A stretch of DNA of 64,000 nucleotides, from assembly GCA_014647715.1 (NCBI GenBank), contig BMPS01000010.1:1-64000 (forward strand), in the 5' to 3' direction. This document shows positions 9,977 to 18,396 of this stretch, in pieces. Below the pieces are notes generated by a model. It ran no database searches. It was not told the origin of the DNA and was given only the letters and a program-made list of their open reading frames with translations. Every line of letters starts with the position of its first letter. Position 1 is the first letter of the stretch. This DNA is from Streptomyces cinereus (GTDB lineage: Bacteria > Pseudomonadota > Gammaproteobacteria > Pseudomonadales > Moraxellaceae). The position numbers and the translations under genes are program-made.

Positions 9977-9993
9977 TCCATTTCGAGTCATGT

Positions 9994-10785
9994 ATGCCAG
10001 TACGTTTTCAAGTGTTAAGTGATTTACATATTGATAGCTATGCAAGAAGGGATTTGCCGATTGGTGAAATCCCTTATACAAATGCCGATGCTATTTTAGT
10101 AGCGGGCGACACGTCCAATGGGCTTTTGGGCATCGAATGGCTCATCGGTGAATCAAAGCGACTTGAGAAACCAATTTTTGTGATTGTCGGCAATCATGAG
10201 TATTTTGGTCATAATATTCTTGAGTTAGATGACCAAATAAAGGCATTGACGCAAGATACGCAAGTACATTTTTTACAATGCGCGAGCTTTGAATTTATGG
10301 GTGTTAGAATCATTGGTACAACGCTTTGGACGGATTATCAATATCAACCACAAGATAATACGTTGGAGATTGCTCAGCAGTTTATGCGCGATTATCGCGA
10401 GATTTATTATGATAACCGACTGTTAACGCCCCAAGATACCGTATCTATTCATCAGCGTCAGAGGGCATGGTTGCAAAATGCCTTAAAACAAAGCCAAAAA
10501 GATGCTATGCCCACTGTGGTCATGACACATCACAGCATTAGCCCATTATCTATCGCGCCAAAATATGCCAATTTTCCCAGTAATGCGGGATTTGTCGTTG
10601 ATTTGAGCGAATGGCTACAGAGCGACTTTGCGCCTGATATTTGGCTGCATGGACATACCCATGAAGCCTTTGATTATCAGCAAGGTCATACACGTGTTAT
10701 TGTCAATCCTAGAGCCTACCCCAATGAAATCAGTAGTACGGGGATAGTTTTTGACTGGCACAAAGTCATTGAAGTCATGGTATGA
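9994..10785 (+). CDS. Calcineurin-like metallophosphoesterase
   Basis: The 263-residue protein has the full calcineurin-type metal-binding set: SDLHID at 9-14, VAGDTSNG around residue 36, GNHEYFG around residue 67, THHS near residue 177 and the C-terminal HGHTHE near residue 222. These ligands bind two metal ions and support phosphoester hydrolysis. The substrate cannot be told from sequence. There is no signal peptide, so it is probably cytosolic. It follows pyrF by 17 bases and may be cotranscribed. Confidence 0.85.
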   Translation: MPVRFQVLSDLHIDSYARRDLPIGEIPYTNADAILVAGDTSNGLLGIEWLIGESKRLEKPIFVIVGNHEYFGHNILELDDQIKALTQDTQVHFLQCASFEFMGVRIIGTTLWTDYQYQPQDNTLEIAQQFMRDYREIYYDNRLLTPQDTVSIHQRQRAWLQNALKQSQKDAMPTVVMTHHSISPLSIAPKYANFPSNAGFVVDLSEWLQSDFAPDIWLHGHTHEAFDYQQGHTRVIVNPRAYPNEISSTGIVFDWHKVIEVMV

Positions 10786-10899
10786 TTGGCACGTTTGCCC
10801 CAGTAAAATCCCATTTAATCGCTTAAATTTTTGACCTCATCAATTTATAGTATCAATTTATGGTGCAAAGATAAAAAGATATAAGGAATGCGTATTTAA

Positions 10900-11649
10900 A
10901 TGTCTAGTTCAATCAACACCATGCCTGCTCATTTACCGCCCAGTATGATTGACTCGGTCAAGCTACTGCCGAAACATGAGCGATTAATACTATTTACCCG
11001 TCATTCATTGCGCGAAATGTCAGATAAAAATGGCTTTGCCAGTTATGCATTACCACTGACACCAAAAGGCAGAGTGTTGGCGGAGTCTTGGGGACGTTGG
11101 TTGGCTGCCAACTTAGATTACTCGATGGATGTAGATAGCATTAGTAGCCCGATACAACGTTGTATTGATACTGCAATTTTAATGCAAGCAGGGGCTGGCA
11201 TCTCTAGAAATGTGTCGCACCAATCGCTGTTGGTAGAGCCAGGTAGTTTGGTGGTTGACCATGAAGAAGTGAGTAAGGTATTCAAACAAATTGGTGCGCT
11301 CAATTTTATCAATCGGTTTTTGGCGGGCGACATGGCAGGGATTAAAGCGCCACATAAAGGCGGTTTGGATTTATTAGCGCTTTTATTTCAGCATCAGCCA
11401 AACCACGGACATTTATTACTGGCGGTTAGTCATGATACGCTGTTGTCAGCATTTTTAGCGGTGATGATGGGCGTGGGTGAAATTAGCTGGGATGACTGGC
11501 CAAAAATGATGGAAGGGGTGTTTTTGTGGTTTGATGATAAACCCTTTAGTGATGCAAAAGTACATTTTATTTGGCGCGGGCAGTGCTATGAACGCCGGTT
11601 GATTGAATTGTTAGACCCATTTTCACCCTCTTATCCGTTAAAAGACTAA
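10900..11649 (+). CDS. Histidine phosphatase superfamily protein
   Basis: The 249-residue protein resembles the phosphoglycerate mutase-like histidine phosphatases. The nucleophile motif reads FTRHSLRE, with serine where glycine or alanine is usual in the RHG motif. The second catalytic histidine is in AVSHDTLLSA. An ISSPIQRCIDTA segment matches the SSPLxRxxQTA element. The substrate is unknown. A hairpin terminator closes the unit. Confidence 0.75.
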   Translation: MSSSINTMPAHLPPSMIDSVKLLPKHERLILFTRHSLREMSDKNGFASYALPLTPKGRVLAESWGRWLAANLDYSMDVDSISSPIQRCIDTAILMQAGAGISRNVSHQSLLVEPGSLVVDHEEVSKVFKQIGALNFINRFLAGDMAGIKAPHKGGLDLLALLFQHQPNHGHLLLAVSHDTLLSAFLAVMMGVGEISWDDWPKMMEGVFLWFDDKPFSDAKVHFIWRGQCYERRLIELLDPFSPSYPLKD

Positions 11650-11675
11650 TCGATACCCAACAAAACCACAAAAAT

Positions 11676-11703
11676 AAAGGTAGGACTTTATCCTACCTTT
11701 TTT
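11676..11703 (+). terminator. Rho-independent terminator
   Basis: An AAAGGTAGGA/TCCTACCTTT stem with a four-base loop and a T run lies 26 bases after the histidine phosphatase stop. It separates this gene from the convergent desaturase and may also stop its transcription. Confidence 0.85.
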
Positions 11704-11738
11704 GACCCAGTCAACCTTTAAACATGTTTATGTTTTAA

Positions 11739-12905
11739 TCAAACATGTTTGCCTTTTAAATGATTAACCAAATTTTCAATTTGCTGCGCATGATTGCGAA
11801 GTTTATCCTCAATACCACTAAATTGGTCTTTTAGCTTATCATCGACTTCATGAATACGCTGGGCAAACTCATTTTTTTTCATCTCAATGGCTTGCGTTTT
11901 TAACGCTTGCCATTCTGCAATCGTTTGTTTAAAGGCTTGTTGTTCACTGTTTAAACGATCTTTTATCGCTTGGAAATCGCTAGTTAAATTCCCTGAAAAG
12001 GTCGCAACTTTTTTCTCAGCACGTTTGAATGCCATTTCTGTTTGCGCATGCTGAATAGTAACATCTGGGACACGTTTTAAATCCCAAGTCAAACCGATTT
12101 TTGACAAGCCATAAATAATCCATTTGCTAGGATCATATTGCCACCATTTTACCCCATTGCGATAGTCGTATTGGAAAAAGTGATGGTAGTTATGATAGCC
12201 TTCGCCCCAAGTGAAAATCGCCAGAATCGGATTATCACGCGCGGTATTAGTATCGGTATAAGGACGGGTACCAAACATATGGCAAAGCGAGTTGATAAAG
12301 AAAGTAAAATGATGGCTTAATACCAAACGCAGTAGGCCTGCGAGTACTAAGGTACCCGCAACATCACCCACCATCCAACCAAACAACGCTGGCAACCCAA
12401 TATTGGCTAATAAAATCCACAGAGCATAATATTTATCTTGCGCCACTAACACAGGATCAGCTTTTAAATCTGGGATATTTTTGTAGTCATAGTTGCCGCT
12501 TGGGTAGTTTTTGAGCATCCAACCGATGTGTGAGAACCAAAAGCCACGCTTGGCAGAGTAGGGGTCTTGATAGATATCATCGACGTGGCGGTGGTGCAAA
12601 CGGTGTCCCGCACACCAGTCAAATACCGAACCTTGAACGGCTAAGGTGCCGCCAATTAGAAAAAACCATTTGACAATCGGATGTGCTTGGTAAGTACGAT
12701 GTGACCATAAACGGTGATAACCGACAGTGATACTTAATCCATTCCAAGCCATAAAGAATGCGAAAATTGCCCAAACTTGCCAACTGACGCTATGTGTCCA
12801 CAAGTAATAAGGTACAATCAATAAAGCCGCCAAAGGCGTGCTAATTAAGACAAACGCAGGGATCCAATTGATAGGTGCGTTTTCAAAAGATTGAGGTTGT
12901 GCCAT
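11739..12905 (-). CDS. Acyl-CoA (delta-9 type) fatty acid desaturase
   Basis: This is an integral membrane di-iron desaturase that introduces a double bond into fatty acyl chains. The three histidine boxes are intact: HRLWSH, HRLHHRH and EGYHNYHH. Hydrophobic segments lie near residues 20-65 and around 150-210. The last 90 residues form a charged, coiled-coil-like tail with LKTQAIEMKKNEF and DDKLKDQFSGIEDKLR, probably cytosolic. The ATG at 12905 (MAQPQSF) is preferred because AGGA precedes it; an in-frame ATG nine codons upstream lacks a ribosome site. Monocistronic by context. Confidence 0.88.
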   Translation of the reverse strand: MAQPQSFENAPINWIPAFVLISTPLAALLIVPYYLWTHSVSWQVWAIFAFFMAWNGLSITVGYHRLWSHRTYQAHPIVKWFFLIGGTLAVQGSVFDWCAGHRLHHRHVDDIYQDPYSAKRGFWFSHIGWMLKNYPSGNYDYKNIPDLKADPVLVAQDKYYALWILLANIGLPALFGWMVGDVAGTLVLAGLLRLVLSHHFTFFINSLCHMFGTRPYTDTNTARDNPILAIFTWGEGYHNYHHFFQYDYRNGVKWWQYDPSKWIIYGLSKIGLTWDLKRVPDVTIQHAQTEMAFKRAEKKVATFSGNLTSDFQAIKDRLNSEQQAFKQTIAEWQALKTQAIEMKKNEFAQRIHEVDDKLKDQFSGIEDKLRNHAQQIENLVNHLKGKHV

Positions 12906-13109
12906 AGAGATAAATGTCCTGAGGATGATCAAAATACGACATGTATTTTTTTAATCATTGATGCTATATTGTACTGAAAAAATGGAGAAAAGTGAACACA
13001 TATACACTCAAACTCCCGACAATTTTGCTAAATTGATATCGATAAACTTACTGTAATATGAATGCTTTAGCCAAAAAATTCAATTAAAAATTTTAGCTAC
13101 AAAGATATT

Positions 13110-14753
13110 TTAGACGGACGGTAAAGTTTTGGTTTGACAACTAATCCGAAAGCAAGTTTGCCGCTCACTTGGCACATATTCTAGATTGGCATAGTTTGCC
13201 TGACAAAAGGCCTGCGACAAATAAAGCCCTAGCCCCGTGCCCTGATTATCGGTGGTAAAAAACGGATTAAATAAATACTGAATATTTTCTTTGGCAACGC
13301 CGTGACCGGTATCTATCACATCAATATGAATAGATTTGCCAAATTCATATACTTCAAGGGTGACAAAAGCATGAGGCTGGGTTTTGCTACTAAAACGCAG
13401 CCCGTTATTGATGAGGTTGACCAAAATCTGTGCTAGCTGATAGTTATCAAACATAAAGCCTTTATCCGTACGGCAGTGCAGAAAAATATCATGGCCGCTA
13501 AAGTTTTCTTGTATAAAATCGTTTAGCCAAGTTTTGGGTTCAATATAAACAAAATTAGGGCGCTGCTGACGAGATAATTTAAGCACATCTTCGATGATTT
13601 TATTGACCCGAATGGTTTGGTGATAAATCATCTCATATAGCAGGATATTATCACCCGATAAGCCACTGTCAGCCTCATTAACTTCCTCCATTAATAATTG
13701 ACTGGCTTGGCTAATGGTTGCCAGCGGGTTACGAATCTCATGGGCAATACTGGCGGATAATTGCCCTAGTGACGCAAGTTTTAACTGCTGCGCGCGGCTA
13801 AACTCATGGCGTAAATCTTCAATAAAAATAATGGCATATTGCTGTCTTAATTGGGTGATACGAAGTCGCAAGTCATTAAAGCTTTGGTGATTGGGCTCAA
13901 TGCCAACGGCCAAAGGTGTGCTAGCAGTCGCTGCGCCGAGCCGCACTATTAAAGTTTCTTCAGGCTCTTGGATGATGGGTGCAAGTCTTGCGGCTAATAA
14001 GGGGGAAATGTCTAGTAAATTAAAATTATCAAGGGCTTTGGGCAGATGTAGTTGTTCGAGTGCGGTATCATTGGCGATAAAAATTTCTAAATCGTGGGAT
14101 AATACCACCACCCCTTGATCAATGATTTGCACAATTTTATTATTGATGGCATTTAGCGCATTGACTTCATTGACTTGGCGCTCAGAGAGCAGCTCAATTT
14201 GTTTAAGCCGTTTGGATAACGTATAACTTAAATAAGCAACCCCGATAAAGCTAATCGCCATCGATGCCACGTTGTTGACCAGCGCGTAGTTCACATCGTT
14301 TTTTAGGGTCTGATAAAACTGCTGATAAATAACCAACGTGATGGCAAAAATAGTCAGCAAAATAGCTTGGTTGGAGCGCACCAACATAAAGGCCGCCGCA
14401 ACTTGCACCAAAAACAGCAAAATCACTTGTAAATCATTACCACCGCTAAAATACAACATGGTAGTGAGTACCAGCGCATCGACAGTTAGCCCGACCATCA
14501 ACAGCGGATTTTTGGGATAAAAATAATACAAAATAAATAAAGCAATACTAAACAAAAAATAGAAAAAAGTGGGAAAAAGATTAATCAATACCCAATAGTC
14601 ATGCTGGGCATTTTTTAGTGCCAACATAAAACTAAAGGAAAAAAAGATAGCAATAATAATACGGTAACCATTGTAGACGTTACCGATTTTTTTGGTTCTA
14701 GCTTGGGTGCTTGGCTTGTCAAATAGCGATGAAAACGCAGGATTGGTAATCAT
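13110..14753 (-). CDS. PilS-like membrane sensor histidine kinase
   Basis: The 547-residue kinase has six probable membrane segments between residues 30 and 180, a PAS-like region (about 200-310), the phosphoacceptor motif SIAHEIRNPLATIS with H338, an N-box LVNLINNGLRF near 445, the DTGHG box near 481 and TGLGLYLS near 506. The architecture and the HisKA sequence are most like PilS, which senses pilin in the membrane and normally phosphorylates the NtrC-type regulator PilR. Here the adjacent gene, three bases upstream, is instead a GacA/UvrY-type regulator. The start follows that gene directly, so the two are cotranscribed. Partner and signal are inference. Confidence 0.8.
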   Translation of the reverse strand: MITNPAFSSLFDKPSTQARTKKIGNVYNGYRIIIAIFFSFSFMLALKNAQHDYWVLINLFPTFFYFLFSIALFILYYFYPKNPLLMVGLTVDALVLTTMLYFSGGNDLQVILLFLVQVAAAFMLVRSNQAILLTIFAITLVIYQQFYQTLKNDVNYALVNNVASMAISFIGVAYLSYTLSKRLKQIELLSERQVNEVNALNAINNKIVQIIDQGVVVLSHDLEIFIANDTALEQLHLPKALDNFNLLDISPLLAARLAPIIQEPEETLIVRLGAATASTPLAVGIEPNHQSFNDLRLRITQLRQQYAIIFIEDLRHEFSRAQQLKLASLGQLSASIAHEIRNPLATISQASQLLMEEVNEADSGLSGDNILLYEMIYHQTIRVNKIIEDVLKLSRQQRPNFVYIEPKTWLNDFIQENFSGHDIFLHCRTDKGFMFDNYQLAQILVNLINNGLRFSSKTQPHAFVTLEVYEFGKSIHIDVIDTGHGVAKENIQYLFNPFFTTDNQGTGLGLYLSQAFCQANYANLEYVPSERQTCFRISCQTKTLPSV

Positions 14754-14756
14754 GGT

Positions 14757-15395
14757 TTAGGGTTGAACTAAACCATGACGCATAGCCAAATGGGTAAGTT
14801 TGACATCACTGTCGATATTAAGCTTTTCAAAAATACGATAGCGGTAGGTATTGACTGTTTTGACACTCACAAACAACTGATCGGCGATTTGCTGTGGACT
14901 TTTGCAATTGACCACCATCATCGCCACCTGCATTTCTCGCTCACTTAGCGCATCAAACGGTGACTCTGAATTGTCAGTGAATAAAATATCAGCAAGCTGC
15001 TCGGCAACATCGGCACTAAAATAACGCCCGCCTTGGTGGACTTTTTTGATGCCTTTAATCATCTCATCAAGCGGTGTCCCTTTGGTGATATAGCCACTCA
15101 CCCCTGCTTTGATGAGCATGGATGGGTAGGGCTGCTGAACTAGAGAGCTGACCGCCAAAATCTTGGTATTTTTATCGGTTTGCAGCAAGCGCTTGGTGAC
15201 TTCTAACCCGCCAATGGTAGGCATATTGACATCAAGTAACACTACATCGGGTTTTAATTGTTTGGTTTTGATAATCGCGGTTTCACCATCAGCAGCTTCA
15301 CCAATTACATCAATGTCAGGGCTATCTGACAGCATCCGTACGATACCCATGCGGACTAAATCATGATCGTCAACGACCAATACTCTAATCATCAT
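14757..15395 (-). CDS. gacA: GacA/UvrY-family response regulator
   Basis: The 212-residue NarL/FixJ-type regulator has a receiver domain with acidic pair D9/D10, phosphoacceptor D55 and conserved lysine in YITKGTP, and a LuxR-type HTH (LSEREMQVAMMV through VKTVNTYRYRIFEKL). The C-terminal block is very close to GacA/UvrY, which switches on small RNAs that sequester CsrA/RsmA. The usual partner is the hybrid kinase GacS/BarA and the usual neighbour uvrC. Here the neighbour is a PilS-like kinase three bases downstream. The ATG pair is preceded by GGAG. Confidence 0.85.
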   Translation of the reverse strand: MMIRVLVVDDHDLVRMGIVRMLSDSPDIDVIGEAADGETAIIKTKQLKPDVVLLDVNMPTIGGLEVTKRLLQTDKNTKILAVSSLVQQPYPSMLIKAGVSGYITKGTPLDEMIKGIKKVHQGGRYFSADVAEQLADILFTDNSESPFDALSEREMQVAMMVVNCKSPQQIADQLFVSVKTVNTYRYRIFEKLNIDSDVKLTHLAMRHGLVQP

Positions 15396-15734
15396 TTTTT
15401 ATCTCCACCGCGCTTATCTATGCTTATCTTTATGCCAACAAAGTTTTGTATCAATAACGCTTTATATAAACAAGACTTTATATAAAAAAGAGTCAGCTAA
15501 AGAAAACTCATTTTTTAACAATAACTGTCTATCCCCAAGTTTTTATATTAGCACAGTTAGCGATTTAAGACGTGAGTTACTGTCTTAAATGTGACGAGAT
15601 TTTTTGTTTAGGTCACGGGTAAATTTAGGCAGGCAAATTTGCGCATATGACGAAAATTCGCTTAACTTGCCCAATAGCTTTATAATAGTCAGTATTCAAA
15701 CCTTTATTACTGCTAAAAAAATGCGAATCCTATT
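15396..15734 (+). other. Divergent intergenic region gacA / queD
   Basis: This 339-base AT-rich region separates the minus-strand regulator from plus-strand queD. A TATAAT at 15681-15686 lies about 48 bases before the queD ATG, with only a poor -35. I saw no preQ1 riboswitch-like element and no small ORF with a ribosome site. Confidence 0.4.
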
Positions 15735-16328
15735 ATGAGAATTAGAAAGCTGTTTAAATTTGAAAATGCCCATATCGTGCGCAATTGTAGCTCCGATCGC
15801 TGCAAGTACTCGATTCATGGGCATAGTTACCAAATCGAGCTGATTTTGGAAGCGCAGCGCCTCGATCACGGGCAAATGGTGTATGATTTTGGGCTGTTAA
15901 AATCATCGATTAAAGACATCATTGATAGTTTTGACCATGCTATTTGTTTTTGGGATAAAGATGACCCTGACTATATTGACGCCTGCAAAAAATTTAGCGC
16001 GCGCTGGATTAGTTTGCCTGTTTCGCCCTCGGCAGAGCAGTTTAGCCGCGTGGTGTTTTTTTGGGCAAGGGAAATCTTAAAACAAACCCAAATGCAAAAT
16101 GGCGAAACCGATGTCAAAGTGTATTCCGTCATCGCCCACGAAACAGCCACAGGCTATGCACAGTGCTTTGAAGACGATGTCGATAATGCCCAAATGGGCG
16201 CGTTGACGCTGGGGGATTTTGAATTTAGCGAGCAAGTAAAAGCCGAATGGCATGACCCCTTGATGTATGACAAATTAAAAAAAGGCGAGAAATTTGTCAA
16301 TCCGACAGTGGTGTTACAAGTTGACTAA
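15735..16328 (+). CDS. queD: 6-carboxytetrahydropterin synthase-like protein (QueD family)
   Basis: The protein belongs to the 6-pyruvoyl-tetrahydropterin synthase fold; QueD converts dihydroneopterin triphosphate to 6-carboxytetrahydropterin in queuosine synthesis. Zinc ligands appear as the histidine in FENAHIV and the two in IHGHSY, the catalytic cysteine lies in SDRCKYS, and an HETATGYA motif near residue 137 supplies the pterin-anchoring glutamate. At 197 residues it is much longer than E. coli QueD (about 120), with an insertion around 80-115 and a C-terminal extension of about 45 residues. It could be a related pterin enzyme. No other queuosine gene is in the window. Confidence 0.75.
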   Translation: MRIRKLFKFENAHIVRNCSSDRCKYSIHGHSYQIELILEAQRLDHGQMVYDFGLLKSSIKDIIDSFDHAICFWDKDDPDYIDACKKFSARWISLPVSPSAEQFSRVVFFWAREILKQTQMQNGETDVKVYSVIAHETATGYAQCFEDDVDNAQMGALTLGDFEFSEQVKAEWHDPLMYDKLKKGEKFVNPTVVLQVD

Positions 16329-16379
16329 GCTGTTGGTATCTGACGGGGTTGTTGTAACGATTTTTGATTCAGGACAAAC

Positions 16380-16841
16380 ATGGGGCAAGCTGGGAAAATC
16401 GACATGAATAAAACTATCCTCTTAAAATCCGAAACCGACACCCAAGCCTTAGCCAAAGAGCTTGCCGAAATGAATTTAGCAGGTAGCGTGTGGCTGTCGG
16501 GTGATTTGGGTGCGGGTAAGACCACGCTTACCCGTTACTGGCTACAAGCAATGGGGCATATAGGCGCAGTGAAAAGCCCGACTTTTACCCTGGTTGAACC
16601 TTATCGTATTACGCAGGATGATGGTACAATTAAGCCGGTTTATCATGCCGATTTATACCGCCTAAATGATCCTGAAGAATTGGAATTTATCGGTTTTTAT
16701 GAATATCAAGATGAGCCAAATAGTTTGGTGATTATTGAATGGGCGAGTCGTGCAGCAGGCTATTTGACGCCGCCCAATGCCACCCTTGATATCAAACGCC
16801 TTGATGACGAACAACGAGAAGTGACGATAAGTTTTGCCTGA
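16380..16841 (+). CDS. tsaE: tRNA threonylcarbamoyladenosine biosynthesis ATPase TsaE
   Basis: TsaE is the ATPase that works with TsaB and TsaD to make t6A37 in ANN-decoding tRNAs. The protein shows a Walker A GDLGAGKTTLTR, a switch region VKSPTFTLVEPY and the Walker B-like YHADLYRL, followed by VIIEWASRA. Two ATGs are possible: 16380 (AGGA at five bases) and 16404 (GGGA at eight bases); the second fits family N-termini slightly better. The stop overlaps the mutL start by eight bases, indicating translational coupling. amiB, which often sits between tsaE and mutL, is absent. Confidence 0.92.
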   Translation: MGQAGKIDMNKTILLKSETDTQALAKELAEMNLAGSVWLSGDLGAGKTTLTRYWLQAMGHIGAVKSPTFTLVEPYRITQDDGTIKPVYHADLYRLNDPEELEFIGFYEYQDEPNSLVIIEWASRAAGYLTPPNATLDIKRLDDEQREVTISFA

Positions 16842-18369
16842 CAACCGTATTCATAAATTATCCCCACTGCTTATCAACCAAATCGCCGCTGGCGAGGTAG
16901 TGACGCGTCCTGCTTCTGTGGTCAAAGAATTGATTGAAAATGCTATCGATGCCAACGCTACTCATATTCGAATCGATATCGAACAAGGCGGGCTTGGGTT
17001 GATTCAAATTAGTGACAACGGCATGGGAATTCATCCTGATGACATGACGCTTGCGGTCACTCGCCATGCCACCAGTAAACTTGCTAATGTCAGCGAGTTG
17101 GTTGGTATTCATAGTTTAGGCTTTCGCGGTGAGGCACTAGCGAGCATTGCAGCGATATCGCATTTGACATTAACCAGTAGTCACAACGACAGTGGTATAG
17201 GGCAGCAGCTGAGCGTGAGCGGTAGTGAGGTAAGCCAAGCTACTATTCGTCCTATCGTAAAACATCGCGGCACGTGTGTCAGCGTTCGCGATTTGTACTT
17301 CAATGTGCCAGGCAGACGCTCGCACCTAAAAAGTATTGCCACAGAATTTGCCCATATTGAACAAGTCGTGCAGCGATTAGCGATTAGTTTTGCCGATGTG
17401 CAGATTGAATTATATCATCAAGACAAGCTGCGTTTTAGCTTAACGCAGTCAGCCAAAGCGCCTCATCAAAGTTTAGAGGGTGCTACATTGCCTTTTTTGC
17501 CGGCGTTTAGTTTGGCGCGGCTTGAACAAGCGTTGAATTTGCCATTGGCTGAGATTGCACAGCCATTTTATTTATCATTGCAAGGTTTACAAGCACAGAC
17601 AGAGGAGTTAAGTGCCCAAGTCACCGGCTGGTTTTTTATCGCCCATAAGAATAATCTGCCAAAACTGATTTATATCAATCATCGTCTGGTCAGTGATTTG
17701 GCGATTAGTCAGGCCATACAAAAAGTGGGTCGCAAGCTAGGGATTGGCATCTATAATTCGCTACAAATGGGCTATGCGTTGTCTTTTCAGCTGCCTGCCG
17801 AGTGGATAAATGTTAATATTCACCCGAGTAAACAACAAGTCAAAATCCAACCATTGACCAATATATTAGCTTGGTTGTCTCAGCATATGCTAGAGCAATT
17901 GCAGCCTAAAATGACTGAGTTAAATACCCTGCAACGGCAAGCTTGCGTGACAAATACTGATGACAGTAACGTCGATAAATTTCAAAAATTGCCTGCAGGT
18001 GAAGCTACGTCCATTCAGTATATAAATCCTAATGAAAAACCCACTAACCACATAACTCACGTTGCCGAAAATCAGTCGATTTATCAGGTGGCAAGAAAGG
18101 GTGCTGTTAATAGGTTAACGGATAGCGACGCGATACAGCTAGTGACCTTATTTGAAAACCAGCATCAAAATTTTGCTTTAATTTTTTGGCAAGGATATTT
18201 TTATCTGATTGATTTACAATACCATCATATAGACAGTCATGATAAAGCCTATGTTCAATCTTATTTGAATCAAGCTGATTTTACCCACATTGCCGACAAT
18301 GCCATTCGAGTCAGTGAAACTGACATGCTACAATGGCTGCTGTCGCATTCGCATTTACCTAATCGCTAG
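16834..18369 (+). CDS. mutL: DNA mismatch repair protein MutL, short C-terminus
   Basis: MutL couples MutS mismatch recognition to downstream strand removal. The N-terminal GHKL ATPase is intact: ELIENAIDANAT, DNGMGIHPDD, LGFRGEALASIAAI, and the transducer domain with YINHRLV and VNIHPSKQQVKI to about residue 345. The rest is unusual: a linker of only about 80 residues and a C-terminal domain of about 90, with IDLQYHHIDSHDK where the family has DQHAAHER-like sequence. At 511 residues it is shorter than the roughly 600 of E. coli. The start is TTG, overlapping the tsaE stop by eight bases; no in-frame ATG lies before the first conserved motif. Confidence 0.92.
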   Translation: MPDNRIHKLSPLLINQIAAGEVVTRPASVVKELIENAIDANATHIRIDIEQGGLGLIQISDNGMGIHPDDMTLAVTRHATSKLANVSELVGIHSLGFRGEALASIAAISHLTLTSSHNDSGIGQQLSVSGSEVSQATIRPIVKHRGTCVSVRDLYFNVPGRRSHLKSIATEFAHIEQVVQRLAISFADVQIELYHQDKLRFSLTQSAKAPHQSLEGATLPFLPAFSLARLEQALNLPLAEIAQPFYLSLQGLQAQTEELSAQVTGWFFIAHKNNLPKLIYINHRLVSDLAISQAIQKVGRKLGIGIYNSLQMGYALSFQLPAEWINVNIHPSKQQVKIQPLTNILAWLSQHMLEQLQPKMTELNTLQRQACVTNTDDSNVDKFQKLPAGEATSIQYINPNEKPTNHITHVAENQSIYQVARKGAVNRLTDSDAIQLVTLFENQHQNFALIFWQGYFYLIDLQYHHIDSHDKAYVQSYLNQADFTHIADNAIRVSETDMLQWLLSHSHLPNR

Positions 18370-18396
18370 TAACTTTAACAATCCCCAGAATAAGCT

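Noticed and set aside
15396-15734. preQ1 riboswitch upstream of queD
   Set aside because: No compact pseudoknot-like element with the expected A-rich tail was found before the ribosome site.
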